Below are positions 45,424 to 52,946 of a stretch of DNA of 64,000 nucleotides, one piece after another. The first letter of the stretch is position 1; each line of letters starts with the position of its first letter. The translations under genes were made by a program, and so were the position numbers. A model generated the notes under the pieces. The model was not told where the DNA came from. It did not search any database and worked only from the letters and a program-made list of their open reading frames with translations. Where the stretch lies: NCBI GenBank assembly GCA_031276195.1, contig JAISNN010000088.1:1-64000 (forward strand), read 5' to 3'. The stretch is from Clostridiales bacterium (lineage in GTDB: Bacteria; Bacillota; Clostridia; Christensenellales; JAISNN01).

Positions 45424-46632
45424 CTATAAATCAAAATTTATCTGTTCCGCGTTTTGACTCCGCGGCGTGATTACGCCTTTCATAAAACTGAGATTATAAA
45501 TTTTCATAACGTCCTTGAAGTCGAGCGGTTTTCTGTCGAATTTGAAAAGATCGCCCATAACGTCGATGGCGTTTTTTGTATAATTTATAATCATATTTTT
45601 ATTCATTCCGTAGCGTTTATAGTCGATATTCGCGACAAAACAAGACTTTTTCAGGTTGTGGAGAAATTCGATAAAACCCTCGGGCGCGGGATACGAACCG
45701 GCGGCGGCGGACAAATCTTTTAAGCGGTCGGGGCATACCGTCAAAAAATGATTGAAATAGTCTTCGCACAAAAAAACCAACCCCGCGCCGTGCGGCAGGC
45801 TTCGGTGATACGCGCTGAGCGCGTGTTCCATAGAATGCTGCGACGTGCAGCCCGAAAGGCATTCGACAAAGCCCGAAAGGACGTTCGCGTAGGAGAGATT
45901 TTTCCGCGCTTCGAGGTTGTTCGGGTTTTCAACGGCTTTCGGAAGATATTTTGCGGCGAGCGAGACGCTTTTTAGGGCGTACATATCGCTAAGAGGGGAC
46001 GCCGCTTTGTTTATGTAACCTTCCGCGGCGTGCATAAGGATATCGAATCCGTGAAACGCGGTCAGTTCGCACGGAACGGACAGCGTAAGTTTCGGATCGA
46101 TAAAACTTATCGCGGGATAGAGGCATTCGCCTTCGAGTCCGACCTTTTCGCAAGTAACTTCCTTGGTTATCACCGCGAACGGGTTGACTTCCGAACCCGT
46201 CGCCGCCGTCGTCGAAAAAAGCACGATCGGAAGCGCGCCGTATCTCATCGGGAGGTTTTTTCCCGTGCCGCCCGAAACGTAGTCCCAAAGGTCGCCGCCG
46301 TTTTTGTAGAGCATCGCGATACATTTCGCGCTGTCCATAACGCTTCCGCCGCCGAGACCGATTACGAAATCGCATTTTTCCAACTTCGCCAACTCCGCCG
46401 CCTCTTGAACGTTGGCTTTGAAGGGGTTGGGCGCGATTTTGTCGTAGACGACGTAGGACGTGCGGCATTTTTTTAGTTCGGTCGTCAGGCGGTCGAGATA
46501 CTTGAACCTTTTGACCGAATTTCCGCCCGTAACGATCAACGCCTTGCCGCCCGGGAGTCTGCAATTTTGAATTTCATCGAAAGCGTCGTTTTTAAAAATC
46601 ACCTTTGTGGGAATGTGATAACAAAAATTCAT
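45424..46632 (-). CDS. Iron-containing alcohol dehydrogenase
   Basis: 402-residue group III (Fe-dependent) alcohol dehydrogenase, NAD(P)-linked, related to butanol and 1,3-propanediol dehydrogenases. The nucleotide motif IGLGGGSVMDSAK (about 92-104) and metal site GFDILMHAAEGY (Asp/His), SQHSMEHALSAYH and LPHGAG histidines are present. The ATG at 46632 is preferred over an upstream TTG because AAAGGA sits seven bases before it. Substrate not predictable; a fermentative aldehyde reductase is likely. Monocistronic on the - strand, between hom and the InlB-repeat protein. Confidence 0.92.
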   Translation of the reverse strand: MNFCYHIPTKVIFKNDAFDEIQNCRLPGGKALIVTGGNSVKRFKYLDRLTTELKKCRTSYVVYDKIAPNPFKANVQEAAELAKLEKCDFVIGLGGGSVMDSAKCIAMLYKNGGDLWDYVSGGTGKNLPMRYGALPIVLFSTTAATGSEVNPFAVITKEVTCEKVGLEGECLYPAISFIDPKLTLSVPCELTAFHGFDILMHAAEGYINKAASPLSDMYALKSVSLAAKYLPKAVENPNNLEARKNLSYANVLSGFVECLSGCTSQHSMEHALSAYHRSLPHGAGLVFLCEDYFNHFLTVCPDRLKDLSAAAGSYPAPEGFIEFLHNLKKSCFVANIDYKRYGMNKNMIINYTKNAIDVMGDLFKFDRKPLDFKDVMKIYNLSFMKGVITPRSQNAEQINFDL

Positions 46633-47039
46633 AAACAATCCTTTTAAACGCCGAATTGAATTTTGACCGAACGCCGCTTTTTTTAAGCGGCATTTTTTAT
46701 ATATCTATATGTCCGTATTCTTTATACTTATATAATAATATTATCGCTTATATCCATATCTATATCTATACCTATACTTATATACCTATATACTTAATAT
46801 GCCAATATACTTCATTATATCAAAAATACGGCGTTTACGCAATAAAATTTTTTGTAGTTTTTGGGAATTCGTTTACAATTTTCACGCAATATGTTTATTC
46901 GCGGTTTTAAGCGGAATATTTCGTGTCCGGAAAGAGGGCGGTTCGTTTTATTCGGAGTTTCATAAGAAAGACCGTAAAAACTTTTTTACGGTCCGGTTTC
47001 TTTTTTTCGTAATGTTTTTTTTAAATCCCTCGTTTGTGC
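46633..47039. other. Gene-free region between two - strand genes
   Basis: Very AT-rich TATA-type repeats at 46695-46800 (ATATCTATACCTATACTTAT), presumably including the adh promoter on the - strand, though I cannot fix its boxes. The terminator of the next gene lies at 46970-46992. Confidence 0.5.
46966..47008. terminator. Bidirectional hairpin downstream of the InlB-repeat gene
   Basis: GACCGTAAAA / TTTTTACGGTC stem at 46970-46992, with TTTCTT on the - strand side and T7 further on the + side. Confidence 0.7.
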
Positions 47040-47819
47040 TTAGGGGGAGGGCGCGGCGATCCATTTTGCGAATATCGTAACGGGTTTTACCGTACCCGCC
47101 GGGATATACGCGATCTCCGTTCCGGGAATAAAATCTCTGTCGGTATACCAGCCCGCGAATATAAACCCTTCTTTATACATTTGTTCCGTTCCGGGGAGAG
47201 TTATCTCCTCCTCGACCGTAAACGTACCCAAAGGAATGGCTCCCGACGCATAGCCGCCTCCGTTCAGCACTACGTTTATCGGGAAATTGAAAGGAATCCA
47301 TTTCGCGTAAAGCGTCGTATCTGCCGTTATTTTTGACGTGAAATCAAATTTTGTTTGCAATTCCGGATCTTCGTACCAATCCTCAAAGACATATCCCTCT
47401 CTGACGGGGAAATCCGGCTTTTCTATAACCGACAACTTCCATACCACGCGGCGGTCGACGTCGCTCCCGCCCTTCGAGTCGAACCTGACGGTCGCCAAAG
47501 GATTAAAAAAGAAGTATGCGGTGAGCAGCAGCCCCGCGATGATAAGCCCCGTGAGGAAACGCGTCAAAGCGGCGTTTCTCGGGGGGATGACGTAGGGATA
47601 TTTTTTCTTTAACCGTTCGTTTTTTACGGCTATTTTTATTTTTTTCTTTTCGGCGCGTTCCTTTGCCTTTAATCTCGCTTTCGCTTGTTTTTTCGCGGCG
47701 AGTTTAGCCTTTTTTTTGGCGATTTCGCGCGCTTTCGCCTCGGCTCTCAATTCCGATTTTGACTTCGGCGGAACTTTTTTGAGTTTTTTATTTTTTTTGA
47801 CCGCTTTTTTCTTGCTCAT
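47040..47819 (-). CDS. Membrane protein with two InlB-type (Listeria-Bacteroides) repeats
   Basis: 259 residues. A Lys/Ala/Arg-rich N-terminus (1-85; KAREIAKKKAKLAAKKQAKA) likely forms a cytosolic basic helix, followed by one membrane segment (about 95-112) and two extracellular InlB B-repeat/Flg_new modules: FDSKGG...REGYVFEDWYEDPE...TLYAKW and LNGGG...KEGFIFAGWYTD...TIFAKW. The ATG at 47819 (MSKKKAV) follows CGGGGAG; an upstream in-frame ATG gives a leader without support. Function unknown; perhaps a surface-exposed binding protein with a nucleic-acid or membrane-binding tail. Confidence 0.78.
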   Translation of the reverse strand: MSKKKAVKKNKKLKKVPPKSKSELRAEAKAREIAKKKAKLAAKKQAKARLKAKERAEKKKIKIAVKNERLKKKYPYVIPPRNAALTRFLTGLIIAGLLLTAYFFFNPLATVRFDSKGGSDVDRRVVWKLSVIEKPDFPVREGYVFEDWYEDPELQTKFDFTSKITADTTLYAKWIPFNFPINVVLNGGGYASGAIPLGTFTVEEEITLPGTEQMYKEGFIFAGWYTDRDFIPGTEIAYIPAGTVKPVTIFAKWIAAPSP

Positions 47820-47965
47820 CGAAAAAACTCCCCGATATTTTTCGTAATCGCCATAAACAACCCTCGGCGGTATCCCGCGCGGCGCAAATATTCCGTTTAA
47901 AATTCCGCGCAAGCAATAAAAAACGATAAGGGTATTATTTAAGGATATTATTTAGTATAGTATAT

Positions 47966-47994
47966 AGTATACATATAAATCACTAAAAAGTCAA
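47966..47994 (-). promoter_or_regulatory. Sigma-A promoter for the InlB-repeat gene
   Basis: On the - strand: TTGACT (47994-47989), 17-bp spacer, TATACT (47971-47966). Confidence 0.75.
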
Positions 47995-48369
47995 TATATA
48001 TTTGCAAATTTTTTTTAATTATTTGATATAAAAAACGCGGCGGAAAACTTTTTTAAAAAAGTATTTTCCCCCTACGCCCTCTTTCAAAAACTTTAAATAA
48101 TTTTTCGGCGTTGAGTTTTTTGGGAGTTGAAAAAAGCGCGGCGGCGTTGATTTTTTTGAATTGTAAAAGAGGCGCGGCGGCGTTGAGTTTTCGGGTTACA
48201 AAAAAGTGAGGCGTTGAATAATGGGGTCGTTATGGGAATTTTTCGCCTCTCACGGCAAATGAATGCGGCGTCTTTTTAGATCGGACGCCGCCGGACTTTA
48301 AAGTTTAACGAAAATATATCCGGATAAAAAAATGTTCATAACCTATAAATTTGTTGAAAAAAGAGATTT

Positions 48370-48410
48370 TGTGGATAAAACTACGAAAATGTGGATAACT
48401 GTGTGGATAT
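48370..48410. promoter_or_regulatory. Cluster of three DnaA boxes
   Basis: TGTGGATAA at 48370-48378 and 48390-48398 (exact reverse complement of TTATCCACA) and TGTGGATAT at 48402-48410, all in one orientation, 220 bp upstream of the dcw promoter. Confidence 0.65.
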
Positions 48411-48630
48411 GTAGGGACGAATTTCCATTTTTAAATTTTTTGCTTCAAAATCGGGGGTTTTTTGTAATTTTCATATTAAAAGGCTAAAAAAATTAATATA
48501 TATTTACCCAAAAAACAATATTTTTCGCGAAAATCCGCGTTTTTTCATTGACGAAAAAACACGCTTAATGCCGTTTCGGAAAAAAAATCAAAAATTTTTA
48601 AAAATTTTTGATTTTTTTGGTGAAAAAGGG

Positions 48631-48659
48631 TTGAAAGTGGAGAAGATATGTGATATAAT
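48631..48659 (+). promoter_or_regulatory. Sigma-A promoter of the dcw cluster (mraZ)
   Basis: TTGAAA (48631-48636), 17-bp spacer, TATAAT (48654-48659). Confidence 0.8.
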
Positions 48660-48826
48660 AATGACGTGATAAAAAAACAGACCGTATTCGCTTTGTTTCG
48701 GGCGTTCGGCGGAGTTGAATTTTGAACCGATAGGGGAAAATGACCGACGGCTAAGTCCGTTCGGCGGCTTTGGACTTTGACTTCGGAGTAGATATGACGT
48801 TTGTTTTTTAAAATTCGGGAGAGAAA

Positions 48827-49327
48827 ATGAGTTTCAGCGGAAATCAACGTTTATTATTAGACGAAAAAGGTCGTATGAGAATACCGTCGCGCTACCGCGA
48901 CGAACTCGGTGACGATTTCGCGCTGTCGAAAGGTCCGAAAAACTGTATCTATATTCTTTCCGCAAAAAAGGCGCGCGAGTATGAGGACGACCTGATCGCC
49001 CTAAACGCCGCCGCCGATATATTCGACTTTGACGGGCAGATGATTTTGAACGCCGCCGCCGACGCGCTGTATTTTCCCGACGTGGACGAGCAGGGCAGGT
49101 TCGTTTTGAAAAACGAATACAAGGCGTTCGCATCCATAAAAAAGGAAATCGTCGTTTCTGGCGCGACGGACAAGTTGACGCTTTGGGGAGCGGAGAGATA
49201 CGACGAACTGTTCGGCGGATCGAATTATGAAACGATGATCAAAAAATTGTACGAGATGAAGATGAAAAAAGCCGAATTTGAAAAAGACAAGCAAAGACAA
49301 AACGCGGACGCGCAAGACGGCGAATAA
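48827..49327 (+). CDS. mraZ: Transcriptional regulator MraZ
   Basis: 166-residue MraZ with two SpoVT/AbrB-like modules: LLLDEKGRMRIPSRYRDEL (about residues 7-25) and FPDVDEQGRFVLKNEYKAF (about 84-102). It binds upstream of its own operon and represses dcw transcription in bacteria studied. GGGAGAG precedes ATG 48827. The C-terminal tail (MKKAEFEKDKQRQNADAQDGE) is longer and more charged than usual (typical length about 143). First gene of the cluster, followed by rsmH. Confidence 0.93.
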   Translation: MSFSGNQRLLLDEKGRMRIPSRYRDELGDDFALSKGPKNCIYILSAKKAREYEDDLIALNAAADIFDFDGQMILNAAADALYFPDVDEQGRFVLKNEYKAFASIKKEIVVSGATDKLTLWGAERYDELFGGSNYETMIKKLYEMKMKKAEFEKDKQRQNADAQDGE

Positions 49328-49670
49328 AAAAACGCAACGGCTATATAGATACTATAATATAAAGCGAAAGAAAAAAAACTAAAAAATAAAATGCGGAATG
49401 AAAAATACCGCTAAAAAGCCGCTATATTATAGATACTATATAATATAAAACGAAAGAAAAAAGACTAAAAAATAAAATACGGAATGAAAAATACCGCTAA
49501 AAAACCGCTATATTATTGATACTATATAATATAAAGCGAAAGAAAAAAACTGAAAAATAAAATACGGAATGAAAAATACCGCTAAACCGAACGCGGGCAA
49601 ATAACCGCCGCTATAACCGCATAATCACCGATCACCGACCGCTAAACTTAAAACGGGAAAATAAAAAATT
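49328..49670 (+). repeat. Three ~85-bp repeats between mraZ and rsmH
   Basis: Units aligned at GATACTATA (49348, 49432, 49517; spacings 84 and 85) share AAAGCGAAAGAAAAAAA and GGAATGAAAAATACCGCTAA. They separate genes that in most genomes are a few bases apart. Confidence 0.88.
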
Positions 49671-50603
49671 ATGAAATTTAATCACGTTCCCGTAATGCTC
49701 GGCAAGTGCATAGAGGGTTTGAATATAAATCCGGACGGAATTTATTTCGACGGGACTCTCGGCGGCGGCGGACACAGCCTCGAAATCGTAAAAAGGCTGA
49801 CTTCCGGCAGGTTGATCGCCGTGGATCGCGACGGCGACGCCATAAAAGCGGCGTCTTTGCGTCTTAAAGCGTATTCGGACAAAATCACTTTCATTCACGA
49901 CGATTTTAAAAACGTCGCGAAACGGTTCGGCGACTTCGGAATCGCTAAGTTGGACGGCGTACTGCTCGACCTCGGCGTGTCGTCCTATCAAATCGACGAC
50001 CCGAAAAGGGGATTTTCATACCGCTTTGACGGCGGACTCGATATGCGGATGGATCAAGAGCAAGAATTGACGGCTTTCGATATCGTCAACGGATATTCGG
50101 AGAGCGAACTTACGAAAATATTTTTTCAATACGGCGAGGAGAGGTTTTCAAAACGGATCGCCGAAAACATCGTCAAAAACAGAAAGCAAAAGCCGATAAA
50201 AACCACGGGCGCGCTTTCTGAGATCATAACGGACAGCGTTCCGATAAAATTTCGGTACGCGGACGGAAACCCTTGCAAAAGGGTATTCCAGAGTTTGAGA
50301 ATTTGCGTAAATTCCGAACTCGCGGGATTGTACGAGGGAATACTTTCCTTGGCGGGGCGGTTAAAAAAAGGAGGAATCATCGAAGTAATTTCTTTTCATT
50401 CGTTGGAGGACAGGATCGTCAAGCAAGCCTTTAAATATATGGAAAGCGATTGCGTCTGCGGCAAGGGTATGCCCGTTTGCACGTGCGGAAAGGTCAGAGA
50501 GGGGATTATTCTGACAAAAAAACCGCTGACTGCCGACGAAGGGGAATTGAAGGCAAATCCGAGAGCGGCAAGCGCGAAACTGAGAATCTTGGAGAAGGCG
50601 TAA
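49671..50603 (+). CDS. rsmH: 16S rRNA m4C1402 methyltransferase RsmH
   Basis: 310 residues, SAM-dependent N4-methylation of C1402 of 16S rRNA. HVPVMLGKCIEGL, FDGTLGGGGHS (SAM motif, about 23-33), LDLGVSSYQIDDPKRGFSYR and the C-terminal ISFHSLEDRIVKQAF are diagnostic. ATG 49671 lacks a strong Shine-Dalgarno (AAAACGGGAAAAT). Length is typical. Second gene of the dcw cluster. Confidence 0.96.
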   Translation: MKFNHVPVMLGKCIEGLNINPDGIYFDGTLGGGGHSLEIVKRLTSGRLIAVDRDGDAIKAASLRLKAYSDKITFIHDDFKNVAKRFGDFGIAKLDGVLLDLGVSSYQIDDPKRGFSYRFDGGLDMRMDQEQELTAFDIVNGYSESELTKIFFQYGEERFSKRIAENIVKNRKQKPIKTTGALSEIITDSVPIKFRYADGNPCKRVFQSLRICVNSELAGLYEGILSLAGRLKKGGIIEVISFHSLEDRIVKQAFKYMESDCVCGKGMPVCTCGKVREGIILTKKPLTADEGELKANPRAASAKLRILEKA

Positions 50604-50890
50604 GGCGGGTAATTTTTTGCGGCATATAAAAATGAGGCGAAAAATGCGGAAAAACGCGGCAGCGCGGCATTAAAAAATGCGGAAAAACGCGGCGGCGCGG
50701 CATTAATATAACGCAAAAAAGGCAAAAAATCTACGGATGAAACGAATAATTTTATATAATAAACGGTATAAAATATCGTGATTCAATAAAAAACCGATGA
50801 AAAATCGGTAAAAAACCGATAAAAATTAATAAAAACATAAGTCAAACTTATCTGATTTGAGAAATGACAGGTTTTACAGGGGGACCGCTC
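50604..50890 (+). repeat. Leader repeats before the FtsL-position gene
   Basis: Two copies of GCGGAAAAACGCGGCRGCGC (50645, 50678) and four runs of AAAAACCGATAAAAA. No promoter evident. Confidence 0.6.
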
Positions 50891-52471
50891 ATGGATTACT
50901 CTTTTAGAAGCGAGTTCGGCGATCGGGAGAGCGGATACAAATCCGCTTTGACTTCCGGCAATTCGACGAACAAAATCAAAGCGCGCACTACGTTTGAATA
51001 CGATGTGCAGCCGTCCGCAACGACTAACTTTTCGGGTGGAGCGCAGCCGTCCGCAACGACTAACTTTTCGGGCGGAACGCAACCGTCCGCAACGGCTAAC
51101 TTTTCGGGCGGCGAATTCGCGCGCGGCGGACGCGGTGAATATTCCGTGGGTTACGCCGGCGTTACCGAGTACGGCGACGAAGAAGCCGAGCGCGTCGACA
51201 AACAAAGAAGGCAGGCGGAGGGCGTAAGGGTGCTGTACGCGCCCATTATCAAAACGAACGAAACCGCTGCGAACGCGGGCGGAGCGCAAACGGCGGGGAA
51301 TGCCGTTCAAGCGGGCGACGCCGTAAATATACCCGATCGCGGCGAAAACCGCGGCGCGGGGATTTTTGACGCGGGACAAAACGGCGCGAATCAAAACGAT
51401 TTTCAACAAACGCGCGGCAGACCCGAATCCTATGTGGATTTTGCCCTTAGGAACAAGAATTTTGAATCGCGGACGAGAAACGCGAATACCGCGAACGGCG
51501 GTTTGTACGTAAGCGCGCCGAATAATTCCGTTCCGAGCGGCGGTGCGTATGTGAATAATCCGGCTCAAAACGCGGGAGCGTATGTGAATAATTCCGTTCC
51601 GAGCGGCGGCGCGTATCAGAACGGCGGCGCATATGTGAATAATCCGGCTCAAAACGCGGGAGCGTATGTGAATAATTCCGTTCCGAGCGGCGGCGCATAC
51701 GGCACATCCGCTTTAAACGCGGAAGCGGGTTTCGGCGTGAACGTTTCGCGCGCGCAAAACGGCGCGTCGCCGGCGGAGAGGCTCTTTTACGGGAGCGGTT
51801 CGTCGTCGGACGGTTTCTTTGAAAACGCGGTGTCTACGGTTCGTTCGGATTTTGACAGACGGCAAGAACTCAACAAACTTTTACGCGAACACGAGGAAAA
51901 AAGAGCCGCTTTGGACAGTTACGACGACAAGGTAAAATACATATACGAGACGGTAAAAAACAACAGAAACGGCGAGATTTTGAACGTCGGAACCGACGGT
52001 ATAGAACCGCGTTTTGAGAGGGATTTTTCATACTCCGCGGAAGGCTTTGCCGGGGTGGATACGGATAGCGTATACGGCGGTTTTGACGACGGCGCAAAGG
52101 TCGTTGAAATTTCCTCCGGCGCGGACTCGATCCGCGTCGTCGAGCCGAGCAATTTTAGGCGCGTACGGCAAGTCGAGAAGCGCGGCGCGGATTTTTACGA
52201 CATCGACGGCGAATTTAACGGCGCGTATGAAGGGCGTTCAAAGACGGAGGGCGGCAAATCGGGATTTTTCAGATCGCTTTTCAAGAAAAAGGACGGAACG
52301 GGACGCGCAACGGGTTTGACGGGGCTTGGGAAGTTCGTCGTGTGCGTGTACGTCGCGCTTGCGGCGGCTCTCGCCGTCTTTATAATCTCCAACCAAAGCG
52401 GAACGGGCGGCGCGCCCGTCGACAGTTCGCAACCAGCGGCGGTTGAGATTGAGAGCGTTTCGGACAAATAG
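50891..52471 (+). CDS. Single-pass membrane protein with a long low-complexity cytosolic domain, in the ftsL position
   Basis: 526 residues of unknown family lying exactly where ftsL normally sits (rsmH-ftsL-pbpB). Residues 1-480 are hydrophilic, Asn/Gly/Ala/Ser-rich and repeat-bearing: QPSATTNFSGG three times (about 40-75) and NNSVPSGGAYVNNPAQNAGAYV units (about 215-275), with a short charged helix (RQELNKLLREHEEKRAALDSY, about 320-340). One membrane helix (about 483-502) leaves only ~25 external residues, too short for the FtsL coiled coil. ATG 50891 is chosen for AGGGGG seven bases upstream. It may be an FtsL replacement, a divisome scaffold or unrelated; position is the only evidence. Confidence 0.7.
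   Translation: MDYSFRSEFGDRESGYKSALTSGNSTNKIKARTTFEYDVQPSATTNFSGGAQPSATTNFSGGTQPSATANFSGGEFARGGRGEYSVGYAGVTEYGDEEAERVDKQRRQAEGVRVLYAPIIKTNETAANAGGAQTAGNAVQAGDAVNIPDRGENRGAGIFDAGQNGANQNDFQQTRGRPESYVDFALRNKNFESRTRNANTANGGLYVSAPNNSVPSGGAYVNNPAQNAGAYVNNSVPSGGAYQNGGAYVNNPAQNAGAYVNNSVPSGGAYGTSALNAEAGFGVNVSRAQNGASPAERLFYGSGSSSDGFFENAVSTVRSDFDRRQELNKLLREHEEKRAALDSYDDKVKYIYETVKNNRNGEILNVGTDGIEPRFERDFSYSAEGFAGVDTDSVYGGFDDGAKVVEISSGADSIRVVEPSNFRRVRQVEKRGADFYDIDGEFNGAYEGRSKTEGGKSGFFRSLFKKKDGTGRATGLTGLGKFVVCVYVALAAALAVFIISNQSGTGGAPVDSSQPAAVEIESVSDK
51006..51113 (+). repeat. Three 36-bp in-frame repeats in the FtsL-position gene
   Basis: CAGCCGTCCGCAACGACTAA with TTTTCGGG, three copies at a 36-bp period, encoding QPSATTNFSGGA. 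A second repeat block at 51530-51700 encodes NNSVPSGGAYV units. Confidence 0.9.
51994..52011. repeat. Dispersed palindrome in frame within the FtsL-position gene
   Basis: CGACGGTATAGAACCGCG, one arm imperfect, encodes DGIEPR; compare RGIEPR from the RecO copy. Confidence 0.7.
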
Positions 52472-52499
52472 GATTTGAAAAGTTTGACTAGTATAATTT

Positions 52500-52550
52500 A
52501 AAACGGCTTAAAGTATGCGGATATGGTACACGATAAGCCGTTTTTTTTGT
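52500..52550 (+). terminator. Terminator, first copy
   Basis: AAACGGCTTA / TAAGCCGTTTT stem around a ~22-base loop, then T8. Confidence 0.7.
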
Positions 52551-52628
52551 TGTGTTTTTATGGCATTGTATTTTTTTTGTATTCCGCGAGGCTTGCCGCG
52601 GTTTTTTTTATGGCGTTTTCCGTAATTT

Positions 52629-52676
52629 AAAACGGCTTAAAGTATGCGGACAGAGTATATAAATAAGCCGTTTTTT
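52629..52676 (+). terminator. Terminator, second (echo) copy
   Basis: Same AAACGGCTTA / TAAGCCGTTTT stem repeated at +129 bp with a diverged loop and T6. Confidence 0.7.
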
Positions 52677-52946
52677 GTTGTGTTTTTAGGGGATTTTATG
52701 TCGGTTTATTAGTATTTTTTGCCATAGTATTTTTGACGGCGGTTGATTTTATTTTATTCGTATTTCCGTATTTGTGCTTTTGCCGCGCTTGTTTTTTATT
52801 TTATTCACATTTTTTTTGACTCTGTATTTTTATGGTATTGTTTTTATTTTATTCGTATTTTTATCATAGTGTTTTTATATGCGGCATATAGTTTATAGCG
52901 ATTTTATTTTTTCGGTCGGTTTTGCGTTTTGTCCGGAGTGTTTTTT

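Larger units (their letters stand above)
47995..48826. other. Gene-free region before mraZ with DnaA boxes
   Basis: At 48090-48220 three ~50-bp repeats of GCGGCGTTGAGTTTT lie; a strong hairpin GCGGCGTC/GACGCCGC is at 48265-48291; three DnaA boxes are at 48370-48410; an AT-rich stretch spans 48420-48650; the mraZ promoter is at 48631-48659. A leader of about 160 nt follows. Confidence 0.6.
52472..52946. other. Gene-free region with duplicated terminator before pbpB
   Basis: Two terminator copies (52500-52550 and 52629-52676) offset by 129 bp, followed by T-rich degenerate repeats of TTTTATTTTATTCGTATTT, the opposite base bias to other leaders. No gene. Confidence 0.65.

Noticed and set aside
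48370-48660. Replication origin at the DnaA-box cluster
   Set aside because: Genes on both sides run on the + strand with no orientation switch, and dnaA/dnaN are absent; a regulatory role is likelier.
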